Notes: generated from the letters alone by a model not told the origin. A DNA stretch of 64,000 nucleotides from Antilocapra americana (GCA_007570785.1 ML664199.1:19290597-19354596); one strand, 5' to 3'; numbered from the stretch's first letter, positions 22,596-33,822 are shown. Program-made: numbers and translations.

Positions 22596-24639
22596 CATCA
22601 TAGGGATTATTTGAGGTTGAATGAAGGTGAAAATATTTCTTCCTTCATTCAAAAAAGCAGGTAGTAAACGATCTGGATTTGGGTAGAGGAAAGATGCATG
22701 GGAGGTTCTGTACAACTGAATGGAACTCCCAACTCTGAGCTAAGGAGAATGAGGAAGAATGATATCTCAAATTGAGCACCATGACCTATGTCTAAGGAGA
22801 TTATTGTGTCAGCAAAGGCATACTTACTAAAAATTTTGATATACCAAAGTTAAAAACTTTCCTCTAAATAAGAAAGTAACAGGAGCATCTAAACCAGAGA
22901 AGGCATGGCCCATGACTAATGAAATAGAATCCTGCTTGAAATTTTACTTCTGTTAGTTCTATAATTCTTCATATTATGCACAAGCTCTCAATATAAAATT
23001 TAACTTTTTGTTAAATTGTTATATATGTGTATCTTATAAACTGTGAAACTGAGTGAATTCTCACTAACCAAACATACCTATATAGCCAACACTCAGATTG
23101 GGAAAGAGAAATTACCTGCCATCACTGTTCATTCTGCATACACCATCCTAACTTGGCTTCATGTATCTTTGTTAAGTATCACTATTTGGTCTTAGCCATA
23201 TATCTGGTTCTTATTTCTGGGGATCAGGCTTCCAATGGGGTGAAGTCCTTGGGATAACTGCTCAGTTCTAGAAGATCTGGTGAGGGGAAACCTCAGAGAC
23301 AAAGCAGAGGTGGCCTGGGTCCATTATATAGACCATAGTTCAGCAAAATATTTCTTATAACGGACCAAATAAGAAACATCATTGGCTTTCAGGGTTATAA
23401 CATCTTTGCTAAAATTTGAAATGAGTATCAGTGTCTCTGTTCTCATAAAACTTTACTTAGAAAAAAAACAATGTTTTTGTACTTTGTTGATATGTGGTAT
23501 AGAGAAGCAAAATCAGTGGAATGTGGGTTATTACATGAAAACATCAGAAATCTTCAGGAGGGGAACCTTGTAAAATCCTGGACCTCACTCTAAATAAAAG
23601 GCAGTTAACTCAGACAATTATCTTCTGGACTCCTCAAGGCAGGAAAATTTCAGCCTTGTAGTTTATTTTTACTTGTTTCTACTGTTAGTCTTGTTCCTAA
23701 CTTTCAAAATAATGCAGTCGTCAGCAGCCAGAGAATGTAAATGTCTAGAAGCAAGACTATTTCTGTTATATTTAGCAATACTGCTTAAGGAAAAGTACTC
23801 TGGATTTCACACTATTTTTTAAATTTCAAATTCACTAAAAGCAAAGTTTTGTTTCAGTAAAATATTCCATGAACAATGGAATTTGTGTAAATCTTGAAGG
23901 TTTTTATATTTGTCAGGTTAACTATTAATTAAAAGTTCACTATATTATAAATTGAAAAAGAGGCATAGTTACACGTAATAGCATATTTTTTTTCCATTTT
24001 TTAAAAACCACTGGAGGGTAAATCAACAGGGTAAATCAACTGTATTTCAATAAGAAAACAGCAAAAATAAAACAAAAAATGAACAAAAAAACACTAGTCA
24101 TTTTAAGATACTTCTATTCAATTCTGTTTCCAGAAGCTATTGTTTGGGAACATGATGAAATGAATCCCATCATTTTCAGCTCAATGTATTAACTCCTTTA
24201 TGATTTTGGCAGAGGATAGTCTAATATCTACTAGAGAAATACCAAACATGAGAGAGAACAGTAGAATTTGTACAAAGCTCTTGCTTAATCTGCTTTCTAT
24301 TTTTCCTTCAGAGAACTATGATAATATATAGGGAAATGTGAAAACTAATGTTATTTGATAAAAATCATACAATCATTGGACATCACCTGATATCTATCAC
24401 TTAAACATTGAATTAATTTTTGTGAATAAATTTTATAGCTGGGAAATTACCCATAGTCTTTCCTTAATCTACACAGTAGATATAGCATCAGATTTAGCAT
24501 CAGACATAGCATTAGATTGGGTTTTGTTGTTGTCTTCCCTTACACTGAAAATCATATCACCTCATCAACATATAGGCCTTCTTTGACTCATTTTGTCTTC
24601 TCCGATATCCAAAATATACTATTATACGTATTGTTCTCA
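22596..24639. other. unique AT-rich stretch, no gene seen
   Basis: About 2 kb. The frame 23382-23573 has no recognised domain. 24477-24520 holds a short imperfect tandem array of TAGCATCAGAT-like units. Confidence 0.5.
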
Positions 24640-24860
24640 TTAACACTAATTCCTACCCTCTAGTCCAAAACAGCCTCATATTTTAATTAGATTACTGCCA
24701 TAGCTTCCTAGAAGTCATCTTTCTTCCACAATTACTCCTCTATAGTCTATGTTCCATATAGCAGCTACAGTGATACCTTTCAAACAAAGACTAGATGCTA
24801 TTAACTGGCTCAAAATCCTCCCACAGCTGTCACCCTTTTCCTAAATTTATCCATATATTT
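24640..24860 (-). mobile_element. L2 3' region, antisense
   Basis: Antisense L2 relic: ATTACTGCCATAGCTTCCTAG, ATATAGCAGCTACAGTGATAC and GGCTCAAAATCCTCCCACAG follow the order of the L2 3' part. Strongly diverged. Confidence 0.6.
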
Positions 24861-25034
24861 ATATTCATGTTATATATTTTAATGATCTTTTCTATTAACT
24901 AGAATAAACTCAATAAGAATAAGGAATGTTGGGGTGCAGGAAAGGGAAGGGCAATATGGTAGAAAAATAGTCTTGAATTTATTAGATGTATACACATAAG
25001 ACCACACAGCAGAATATCTTTATTACTTGCAATG

Positions 25035-25097
25035 TTCGGTTCAGTTCAGTTCAGTCGCTCAGTTGTGTCCGACTCTTTGTGACCACATGAACGGCAG
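25035..25097 (-). mobile_element. BovB/Bov-tA 3'-end fragment, antisense
   Basis: TTCAGTTCAGTTCAGTCGC and GTGTCCGACTCTTTGTGACC are the antisense terminal end common to BovB and Bov-tA. Only about 60 bp remain. In element orientation it is the outer end of the composite that includes the next two entries. Confidence 0.85.
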
Positions 25098-25202
25098 CAA
25101 CTCAAAGCCTTCTAAATTAAAGCTAGAAAGAAAGCATAGTGGTATTTGTAATGCTTTTTTACCACCCCAAATCTTTTTATTTTATTGGATATTATCAGTT
25201 AG
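25098..25202 (-). repeat. shared non-BovB 3' extension, copy A
   Basis: About 105 bp of non-BovB sequence directly downstream (in element orientation) of the BovB 3' end at 25203. The same segment, about 92% identical by eye, follows the BovB 3' end at 39630-39732 in the opposite orientation. Confidence 0.9.
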
Positions 25203-25875
25203 TCAGTTCAGTAGCTCAGCCATGTCTGACTCTGAGACTCCATGAGCCGCAGCATGCCAGACCTCCCTGTCCATCACCAACTCCCAGAACCTACACAAAC
25301 TCATGCCCATTGAGTCAGTGATGCCATTCAGCCATCTCATCCTCTGTTGGCCCCTTCCTCTTCTGCTTTCAATCTTTCCCAGCATCAGGGTCTTTTCACA
25401 TGAGTTAGCTCTTTGCATCAGGTGGCCAAAGTACTGGAGTTTCAGCTTCAACATCAGTCCTTCCAATGAACACCCAGGATTGATCTCCTTTAGGATGGAC
25501 TGGTTGGATCTCCTTGCAGTCCAAGGGACTCTCAAGAGTCTTCTCCGACACCACAGTTCAAAAGCATCAATTTTTCGGCACTCAGCTTTCTTCACCATCC
25601 AACTCTCACATCCATACATGATTCCTGGAAAAACCATAGCCTTGACTAGATGGACCTTTGTTGACAAAGTAATGTCTCTGCTTTTCAATATGCTGTCTAT
25701 GATGGTCAAAACTTTCCTTCCAAGGAGTAAGCATCTTTTAATTTCATGGCTGAAATCACCATCTGCAGTGGTTTTGGAGCCCCCCAAAATAAAGTCAGCC
25801 ACTTTTTCCCCATCTATTTGCCATTAAGTCATGGGAATGGATGCCATGATCTTAGTTTTCTTTATGTTGAGGTGA
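25203..25875 (-). mobile_element. BovB 3' fragment, antisense
   Basis: 5'-truncated antisense BovB. It keeps only the end of the coding region and the 3' end; a truncated frame (25203-25802) covers the C-terminal part ([23 protein letters not shown], [15 protein letters not shown]). It carries a short deletion before DFILGG-like codons that is also present in the copy at 38228. It stops at TTTTCTTTATGTTGAGG near 25873. Confidence 0.95.
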
Positions 25876-26148
25876 GTAAATTATGTTAAAATATTCTAAT
25901 ATGCCTCAACTCTAATCCAAATACTATGGATGAAGTTAAGGTGCTTTTAAAGAGGAAGTAGAATAAATGTTGTGTAAAGTTTTTTTCCTGTGGCCATTTT
26001 GACGTTATTATCAATAAATATTGAACTTCGTGGAAAGCACATTTTTTCTTATTACTGTGGGAGCTGTATCACATAAAGAAGTTTATCTCTTGCTTAAGTA
26101 GTTTACAAATCATCAACAGAAGAAAAAAATGACAATACATACATAGCG
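25876..26148. other. unique AT-rich spacer
   Basis: No feature recognised. Confidence 0.5.
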
Positions 26149-26162
26149 AAAAACATGTTTTT
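26149..26162. repeat. target-site duplication, left copy
   Basis: AAAAACATGTTTTT, repeated exactly at 27406-27419. The sequence is itself a perfect palindrome. Confidence 0.9.
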
Positions 26163-27405
26163 TTTCCTTTTTTTTTTTATTAGTTTTGCCATACAATGAC
26201 ATGATATCACCATGGGTTTACATATGCTCCCCCTCCAGAACCCCCCTCCCTCCTCCCTCCCCCCAGGAAATCTCGTTGCACCAGCCCCGAGCATCAATCC
26301 TGGGCTGGCGATGAATAGACATATGGTAACTAACATGTTTCAATGCCATTCTCCCATATCATCCCACCCTTTCCCTCATCCACAGAGTCCACGAGTCTGT
26401 TCTATATAGCTGCGTTCCTTTTGCTGTCTCGCATGCTGGGTTCTCGTTACCATCTTTCTAAATTTCATATATATGCGTTAATATACTGTATTGTTGTTTT
26501 TGCTTCTGGCTTACTTCACTCTGGATAATGGGCTCCAGTTTCGTCCATCTGAGTAGAACTGATTCAAATGAATTTTTTTTAAACAATTCCATTCACCATC
26601 GAAACAAAAAGAATAAAATACTTAGGAGTATTTCTACCTAAAGAAACAAAAGACTTGTATATAGAAAACTATAAAACATTGATGAAAGAAATCAAAGAGG
26701 ACACAAACAGATGGAGAAATGTGCCGTATTCATGGATTGGAAGAATCAATATAGTGAAAATGATTATACTACCCAAAGTAATCTATAGATTCAGTGCAAT
26801 TCCTATCAAGCTACCAGAGGTCTTTTTCAGAGAATTAGAACAAATAATTTCACAATTTGTATGGAAATACAAAAAACCTGGAATAGCCAAAGCAATCTTG
26901 AGAAAGAAGAATGGAACTAGAGGAATCAACCTACCTGACTTTAGGCTATACTACAAATCCACAGTCATTAAGACAGTATGGTACTGGCACAAAGACAGAA
27001 ATATAGATCAATGGAACAAAATAGAAAGCCCAGAGATAAATCCACGCATCTATGGACACCTTATCTTTGACAAAGGAGGCAAGAATATACAATGGAGAAA
27101 AGACAACCTCTTTAACAAGTGGTGCTGGGAAAACTGGACAGCAGCTTGTAAAAGAATGAAACTAGAACACTTTCTAACACCATACACAAAGATAAACTCA
27201 AAATGGATCAAAGATCTAAGCATAAGACCAGAAACTATAAAACTCCTAGAGGGTAACATTGGCAAAACACTCTCTGACATTAACCAAAGCGGGACCCTCC
27301 ATGACCCACCTCCCAGAATATTGGAAATAAAAGCAAGAATAAACAAATGGGACCTAATTAAAATTAAAAGCTTCTGCACAGCAAAGGAAACTATAAGCAA
27401 GATGA
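26163..27405 (-). mobile_element. L1-BT insertion with 5' inversion
   Basis: One insertion of a young ruminant L1, antisense. 26163-26183 is the poly(A) tail seen as T-runs, and 26184-26580 is the 3' UTR in antisense. At 26581 the orientation flips: 26581-27405 is an ORF2 segment in sense, which belongs upstream in the element. About 0.6 kb of the element between the two parts is missing. Identical 14-bp TSDs on both outer sides show a single event, as expected from twin priming. Confidence 0.95.
26581..27405 (+). pseudogene. L1 ORF2 C-terminal part, inverted within the insertion
   Basis: Uninterrupted frame of about 275 codons from the region after the RT catalytic core: GRINIVKM and [11 protein letters not shown] (thumb side), [36 protein letters not shown], and [20 protein letters not shown] near the end. 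It lacks the endonuclease, the YADD palm and the C-terminus. The absence of stops suggests a recent insertion. The frame runs on by chance through the TSD to 27542. Confidence 0.93.
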
Positions 27406-27419
27406 AAAAACATGTTTTT
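27406..27419. repeat. target-site duplication, right copy
   Basis: Exact copy of 26149-26162. Confidence 0.9.
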
Positions 27420-28075
27420 AAGATAATAAAAATAACAGAGAGCAAAGAAATCAGATACAGATTTTGGTGGGTGGTAGACAAATATTTTAGAGAGGCTAGA
27501 GGAAGCTCTAAGATGGTCACATTTGAGTTAAGACCTGAGTAATGTGAAGAAGTAAAACTCAGAAAGATATAGGAAGAAGGTGGTCCTCCTACACATAAAA
27601 AGACAATGAGTACAAAATAAGCTTGGCATTTACAAACCCACAAATCAGTGTGGGTTAAGGCAAGGAATGAAGCCATGGCATTGAAAACTGAGGTAGGCAG
27701 AGTAAGCATGACTTCTTCACCTCAGATACTTTTATTATATATATCTAAGAGTGAAAAGTCATATGAAATGCTTAATAGTATCATTTTATAGTATGATAGT
27801 TCAGCTCAACATCATGTATTATTTGCTTCTTTAATTGTGAAATTTGACAGAGTTTTTATTTTTGATGCCATGGAGAATAGAATTTATAAAAACCTCTCTA
27901 GATGGAATCAAAATTTTAATTGTCTAAGTAACATTAACATAATAGTTAAAAATTAAATCAGCATGATTTGGCAATGTGAAGAACATTCCTTGTTTTCAGA
28001 ATTTATTTCACTGAGATTAGTGTTTCAGATAAGGCAACAGCAGGAAAGAGAAGATACATTAGACTGAATAATTTA
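27420..28075. other. unique AT-rich stretch, no gene seen
   Basis: No feature recognised. Confidence 0.5.
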
Positions 28076-28530
28076 AGGAGCGTTTACTAAAGGAACTGTT
28101 TATAAAAATATGGGCAAGGTTAAAGGGGACCTCCAGAGACTGCAGGATCCCAGCCCAGTCATAATAGGAAGCTGGATGCTATCACCACCTTTAGCCCTGC
28201 TCAGGAGCAGGAGAGACCTGCTGTCGGAACCTGGGCAATGGAAGAGGAATGAGGAGTGTCAGAATAAGCTCTTTGTGTCGATGGCTACCTAACAGAGCTG
28301 TGATCTTCACTTGAGGATTCAACTAATGACAGAGCCACCAGACAGAGCTGGGGTCGTATTGTCCTGACCTGACCCTCCTCTCTTCTTCCTTCAGATCTCT
28401 TACCAGAGTTACTCAGAGACAAAAGTAGATGTAGTCCACAGAGCTTAACCTCCTGGAGCACAGCACAGAGAGGAGGAAGGTGGAGACTGAGTTTGGGAGA
28501 ACCAAATGGAATAGCTGTATCACACAGAGG
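28076..28530. repeat. GC-richer block, probably an old interspersed repeat
   Basis: Stands out from its AT-rich surroundings. GTTTACTAAAGGAACTGTTT and GGGCAAGGTTAAAGGGGACC, then GAAGCTGG, resemble a widespread mammalian interspersed repeat whose name I cannot give with confidence (an LTR or a DNA element). The frames 28110-28292 (+) and 28285-28533 (-) show no domain. Confidence 0.45.
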
Positions 28531-29166
28531 CAAACAAATACAATTAGAACTTGTGTTATATGTTTATGTTATTGAGCAAATAAATACTCAAGTGTAAAAT
28601 CACTGTTAACTTACCAAACAAACTTACAAGTTTGTAAAATGCAAGCTTCTTCATAAGTCACTGAAAAATCAGTTCATAACCTTTACTTTCAGGGTGATTA
28701 CTTGTACCAACAAGACAATCATTCAGTTAACAGAAGACTTACACAATATGGTCAGTAGTGACAGAGAGACATATTGATAATTTTACTTTATCTATGATAT
28801 ATCCATATATATATAAATATATAATACATACAATTTTAGTCACTGATACATTACCTGTATTAATGATTCTATAATTTTTGTACCAGAACATACACATAGG
28901 ATGGTAATTATAATACACTTTTTCTCATATGCTTACCCAGCATTATGACCAATTTCTTGTATTTGTGCTGCTATTTCAATATTATATTTCCCGCTCAAAA
29001 ATTGGTATCTGAACACAAGGGAAAATGGAATAACTAGAAGAGTAACCTGATAAGTTTTTATAATTTGACTTGATTTTACATTTGTAATAGTATATATGTG
29101 ATTTATTTTTTTGTAATACAGAATTGTGACAGTGATTCTCAGCTCCATTATTGAAAACAACTAATT
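28531..29166. other. unique AT-rich stretch with AT microsatellite-like part
   Basis: 28800-28830 is an imperfect (AT)n run. Nothing else recognised. Confidence 0.5.
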
Positions 29167-29180
29167 TAAACTGTACTGTT
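29167..29180. repeat. target-site duplication, left copy
   Basis: TAAACTGTACTGTT, repeated with one change as TAAACTGCACTGTT at 29670-29683. Confidence 0.9.
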
Positions 29181-29669
29181 CATCAACTGACGAATGGATA
29201 AGAAAGCTGTGGTACATATACACAATGGAATATTACTCAGCATTAAAAAAAAATTCACTTGAATCAGTTCTACTCAGATGGATGAAACTGGAGCCCATTA
29301 TCCAGAGTGAAGTAAGCCAGAAGCAAAAACAACGATACAGTATACTAACGCATATATATGAAATTTAGAAAGACGGTAACGAGAACCCAGCATGCGAGAC
29401 AGCAAAAGGAACGCAGATGTATAGAATAGACTTGTGGACTCTGTGGATGAGGGAAAGGGTGGGATGATATGGGAGAATGGCATTGAAACATGTTAGTTAC
29501 CATATGTCTATTCATCGCCAGCCCAGGATTGATGCTCGGGGCTGGTGCAACGAGATTTCCTGGGGGGAGGGAGGAGGGAGGGGGGTTCTGGAGGGGGAGC
29601 ATATGTAAACCCATGGTGATATCATGTCATTGTATGGCAAAACTAATAAAAAAATAAAAAATAAAAAAA
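29181..29669 (+). mobile_element. L1-BT 3' end insertion
   Basis: 5'-truncated sense L1 of the same subfamily as 26163. It starts CATCAACTGACGAATGGATA, includes TATTACTCAGCATTAAAA, AGTGAAGTAAGCCAGAAGC and the G-rich block near 29560-29590, and ends in an AATAAAAAA-type tail. No coding potential. 14-bp TSDs with one mismatch flank it. Confidence 0.95.
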
Positions 29670-29683
29670 TAAACTGCACTGTT
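29670..29683. repeat. target-site duplication, right copy
   Basis: TAAACTGCACTGTT, partner of 29167-29180. Confidence 0.9.
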
Positions 29684-30577
29684 ACCTACATTACAGTATG
29701 TTATAACCAGCAAAGTAGGCACAAACAGACTGTCAATCTTCCTGACATGCAAACAGCAACGAACAACACGTTCCTTTGGTTTCCAACTCATTTGCTAGCT
29801 GTCAAAACTAAAACATGAGTTAACATACTTATGAAAATTACTCAGAACCACGAAATGGCCCGTAAAGTGTTGGATCCAATACGAGGGAAAGCCAAGCAAA
29901 ACATTAAAATAAAGGTTTTCTAGTTATTCAAAACATCTTAATGGTTGAAAACCTGCTAATGGGAAATATGTGTGCAAATATATTTGCTGGGTGAATAGAG
30001 TAACCCTCTCATCCACCTTACTAAAAGTTTCACTTTCATGTTCCATGATGTAATTAGAATTATTAAAATTAATACCATTACATTGACTCATGGATTAGAG
30101 CACATAAATTGTATTACATGGTTCAATGATTCACGTTATTAATATATTTCATTCTGTTTGCCTAATTATAGACCAAAAAAATATAAAAAGAAAACCCAGA
30201 AGATAACAAGGTGCTCTCCTTCTCTCTTCTCCTTTCAATTGTTATTTTTAGCTCCAAGCATTCTAATATTTGTTTAGTTTGTACATGAAGCGGTGTAGCA
30301 AAAATATGTTAACGTGCCCAAGTTGGTGGTAGAATAAAACTCAAAGAAATTGTGGTGCATATGCTTAGTGTATGTGTATGCAAGGGTGGGGTGTGTGTGG
30401 GGCGAGAGAGAGAGAGAGAGACATTACAACCAAAAACCTTCACCAAGTCATAAATGTGAGTTTTTGGCTTATGTGGACAGTATAATTTGAAACAGTGGGA
30501 TATAATGAAATAAGGTGGCTGTCTGTCTTCACTGTCTTCCAGAGACATAGAGATCCCTTCCTGGTAGGATTTTTAAG
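29684..30577. other. unique AT-rich stretch with a (GA)n run
   Basis: No gene seen. A (GA)9 microsatellite lies at 30404-30421. Frame 30309-30548 (-) is low-complexity driven. Confidence 0.5.
30404..30421 (+). repeat. (GA)9 microsatellite
   Basis: Perfect dinucleotide run; it may vary in length between animals. Confidence 0.9.
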
Positions 30578-30714
30578 ATAGTAGCATCTTACAGTATTTG
30601 TTTTTCTCTGACTGACTTATTTCACTTTGCATGATGCCCTCCAAGTCCATCTACGTTGCTACAAATAGCAAATTTTCATTCTTTTTAAGGTTGTATAGTA
30701 TTCCATCACACACA

Positions 30715-30940
30715 CACGTGTGCTAAGTCACCTCAGTCATGTCTGACTCTGTGCAACCCTATGGATGGCAGCCACCTAGGCTCCTCTGTCCATAGGATTC
30801 TGCCGGGAAAGAATAGTGGAGTGGATTGTGGTGTTCTATTCCAGGGGATCCTTTGACCCAGGAATCTAACCTGCATCTCTTATATCTACCTGCATTGGCA
30901 GGGGGCTTGTTTACCACTAGCACTACCTGGAAAGCCTACA
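30715..30940 (-). mobile_element. Bov-tA SINE, antisense
   Basis: Antisense Bov-tA inside the L1: TCAGTCATGTCTGACTCTG, CCTAGGCTCCTCTGTCCAT and TTCCAGGGGATCC, then a decayed tRNA head near 30890-30935. It is bounded by CA and TA microsatellites. Confidence 0.92.
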
Positions 30941-30956
30941 CTTACACACTCAGACA

Positions 30957-30987
30957 AGTGTGTGTGTAAATATATATATATATATAT
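30957..30987 (+). repeat. (GT)/(AT) compound microsatellite
   Basis: Short GT run followed by an (AT)9-like run, beside the SINE. Confidence 0.85.
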
Positions 30988-31380
30988 GAATATATACATA
31001 CGCATATTTATCCATTCACCTACTGATGAATAGTTAGGTTGCTTCCAAACCTTGCCAATTGTAAATAATTGTGGTATGAACATTATGGTACATGCATCTT
31101 TTCATATTAGTGTTTTTGTTTTTTTGGATATACTGTGTGCTATCACTTATATGTGGAATCCAAAAAACACAACAAACTTGGGAATAAAATAGAAAAGAAG
31201 CAGACTCACAGAAGTAGAGAACAAACTAGTAGTTATCAGTGGGAGAAGGGGTGATAGGAGATATAAAGGTAGAGAGAAAAAGATTTATTATGGGATTATA
31301 TGAATCATGGGTGAGAAAATTTTGAAAATTGTAAAGTACTATAGAATTTAAAGATTCTTTCATTCAATTAAAAAAAAAAC

Positions 31381-33089
31381 ACCAAAAAACACATAAACAT
31401 CTTTCATGGGTCATGTATTTGGTTCTACCTGCATCTTAGAACATTGTTGTCCCAAGTGGAATTTATTAGCTTAAAATAGAAATTTTGTGCCAAATTGCTT
31501 GCTTTCATGAGCAAGAAATACTGCTTTGTTTTGTCATAAATGCTAAAGGAGCAGTTAAACATCTGCCAATTCAGATGATGTTCAGAACAAGTGATCCAGA
31601 ATAATCAGTAGCTCAGGGCACAGATAAATCCAAATTCAGATTATCTTTCCTAGAAATCAACATAAGCTAATCAAATGAAACAATGAACTTTAGTAAATAT
31701 TTAATGAGTAATTAGGCTTTAATTACTTTTCAATTTTGTGATATATTATTAACTGCATGTGATTTTAAAGGTTGTAATTTTAGCCTGTTTTTATTTTTCA
31801 TTAGAAACAATTAAATTGAATTTTTTTAATAAATTGTTTTTTAAGTTGGCATTTTTATTTTCATTTCATGAAATGAAATGAAATAGAGTATTCGACTTAG
31901 AAAGGACTGCAAAGGATCTCAAAAAGAAGTTTTATCCAACTATAAATGAACAAATTCTGGACTCTTACAATTATTTGTTCCTAGAAATCAAAACCAAGTC
32001 ATTTTAATACTCAGCTAAAATTGCTGACAAGTGAATAGTGATGGCAAAAAAGTACATCTCACATCACAGAACACAAAGCAAAGAACATGGGCTAAAAGGA
32101 CCTGTGCTGGTTTTCAGGTCCCTATTAGGGGCTTGCAGGAACAATCATTTAATTTGCATCTCGATTGTTTAAAGTCACTTTAGGAAATCCACCTCCACCC
32201 TGTCAGTCAAAACATTATATTGGGATTTTTTTCTTATTAGGTAGTATGTGTGAAAATTTAAATCACCAGTATCTTTCATAATAAAAATATGTTTTATGCT
32301 TTGAAGTTAATGATTCATTATTTTATATGTGCTGTCTTCAATGGAAACAACTCTATAAGTGAAAAAGTCTCCAATTTTTTAAAATAAAACAGACTTACAG
32401 AAAAAAAAAAGAAAGAAAAATAAACTTCTGAGAGTGTGTTGAGCTTTACAAAGGCATGTATTTTACTTCTAAGAACTAATCGATCTGTAAAGCTTTTTAA
32501 ACAATCCCTTTGTATTATCCAACAGGATATAATGTTTTTATGTTTAAAATTCATTATATTCTTCTTTTTATAACTTGCTCCCTAATATACACAGTGAAAA
32601 AATGTTCCTCGTGTAAATTTAGTTTTAAGATATATTTTTCCTTGTTTTCAAAATAACTTTGATTTGAAACAGTTATAAGAAATTTGACCAAATCTTAACA
32701 GGCTCCCAAACAAAAATGTGCACTTTCTAATATGACAAATAAGAGTAATAAGACAAATGGCTGTAATTGTATTGACCTGTTCACCTAGGAGAACCATTTA
32801 AGCTTGGTTGCCATGGAAAACCATGCTGAGAATGAAATAGCAGGAGAAATCTAATTTAAAGCTAGCGCCAGTCAGTACCTCCAAGGCTACTTTCTAGTCT
32901 ATTTTCCTCCGAATTTTTTCCCAGGGTCACTAGTTGTGCCCCAGAAAACTTGCAACATTTCAGAATATTTTGCACACAAATCTACTTTCCCTCTCTTTAC
33001 CATTAAACAAGTGTGGAATAAAGCACTCTGACACTTTGACATGGACAATGGATCAGTTTAGCTGCTGACTTAACTCTACATACACTATC
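31381..33089. other. unique AT-rich stretch, no gene seen
   Basis: About 1.7 kb. A 20-bp perfect palindrome lies at 31859-31878 (TTTCATTTCA followed by its complement). No recognisable repeat or gene. Confidence 0.5.
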
Positions 33090-33410
33090 AGCAGGATAGT
33101 CTTTATTTTTCTTGACGTGTCAGTAGGATTCAATACTGCTAATCACTCTCACTTATAAGTTTCTCTTTTATTGATGTAGATGATGTTATGCTCTCCTTTA
33201 TCATTTTTACAGATGTATCCCCTTGTACCCTCTGAGTAATTAAAAACTCAGATTTAGCCCCACTCTTTTACCATTCAAAACTTTTCTGTCCATGGAATCT
33301 CATCCCCACTGAAGGTTTTGATTACTGCTCATGTGCTGACAATTCTCAAAATTTTATCTCCAGGCTTGACTATTCTTCAGAACCCCAGAACTATATATTT
33401 CAATCTCTAT
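33090..33410 (-). mobile_element. L2, antisense, part 1
   Basis: Diverged antisense L2. ATGTGCTGACAATTCTCAA and ATTTTATCTCCAGGCTTGAC follow the L2 order. It continues at 33606 and 33823 after younger insertions. The left limit is uncertain. Confidence 0.55.
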
Positions 33411-33422
33411 ATAAACTTTCTA
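33411..33422. repeat. target-site duplication, left copy
   Basis: ATAAACTTTCTA, matched with one change by ATAACCTTTCTA at 33594-33605. Confidence 0.75.
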
Positions 33423-33593
33423 TAATGGTAAAAAATCTGCCTGCGATCCCTGGGTTGGGAAGTTCCTCTGGAGAAAGGAATGGCAATCCACTCCAGTATT
33501 CTTGCCTGGAGAATTTCATGGACAGAGAAGCCTGGTGGGCTACAGTCCATGGGGTCACAAAGAGTCGGGTACGACTGAGCAACTAACACACAC
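33423..33593 (+). mobile_element. Bov-tA SINE with a deleted head
   Basis: Sense Bov-tA in which the tRNA head has lost about 20 bp (AATCTGCCTGCGATCCCTGG joins two parts that are normally apart). The body is well preserved: CTCCAGTATTCTTGCC and ACAGTCCATGGGGTCAC, with GAGTCGGGTACGACTGAGC at the end. It lies between 12-bp TSDs. Confidence 0.93.
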
Positions 33594-33605
33594 ATAACCT
33601 TTCTA
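33594..33605. repeat. target-site duplication, right copy
   Basis: ATAACCTTTCTA, partner of 33411-33422. Confidence 0.75.
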
Positions 33606-33617
33606 CTGGGCTATCTT

Positions 33618-33632
33618 AATGACCCATATCCA
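33618..33632. repeat. target-site duplication, left copy
   Basis: AATGACCCATATCCA, repeated exactly at 33808-33822. Confidence 0.95.
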
Positions 33633-33807
33633 GCCAGGCCCCTGGAGCAACCCCACTTGCCTGGGGCCCCACTTGCCTGGGGCCACAGCAAGACCACCTG
33701 TACACCACTCTGACCTGGACCCTCCGAGCAGCCTGCCCTCGCTCTGCCCGGGGTGGCCGTGGGCAGGGGTCGGGTGGAATAAAACCTGTCTACCTGGAAA
33801 AAAAGAA
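33633..33807 (+). pseudogene. small processed retrocopy of an unidentified GC-rich mRNA 3' end
   Basis: 175 bp that differ sharply from the surroundings in GC content. It holds AATAAA at 33778-33783, then after about 14 nt a short A-rich tail (33798-33807), and is flanked by perfect 15-bp TSDs. These are the marks of an L1-mediated processed retrocopy that was strongly 5'-truncated. 33651-33682 is an exact tandem pair of the 16-mer CCCCACTTGCCTGGGG. The parent gene is not recognised. The reading frames are too short to tell UTR from coding end. Confidence 0.88.
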
Positions 33808-33822
33808 AATGACCCATATCCA
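33808..33822. repeat. target-site duplication, right copy
   Basis: Exact copy of 33618-33632. Confidence 0.95.

Larger units (their letters stand above)
30578..31380 (+). mobile_element. older L1 3' end with 5' inversion, split by a SINE
   Basis: 30578-31125 is antisense L1 (TTTTTCTCTGACTGACTTA, TGCCCTCCAAGTCCATC, TTATCCATTCACCTACTG, AGGTTGCTTCCAAACC). At about 31126 the orientation flips to sense (TATCACTTATATGTGGAATC, GAAGCAGACTCACAGAAG) and runs to an A-tail at 31371. The sense part begins just where the inverted part ends in the element, as in twin priming. A Bov-tA interrupts the antisense arm. No clear TSD. Confidence 0.75.

Noticed and set aside
24477..24520. CRISPR-like or satellite array
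   Set aside because: Only about three imperfect short units; a local tandem slip.
26655..27542. A 295-codon host protein
   Set aside because: It is an inverted L1 ORF2 piece; the last 45 or so codons are chance read-through into flanking DNA.
28110..28292. Possible exon in the GC-richer block
   Set aside because: No domain and no convincing splice sites; a repeat origin is more likely.
31859..31878. 20-bp palindrome as an operator or origin
   Set aside because: Built from a simple ATTTC/GAAAT repeat; chance is sufficient.
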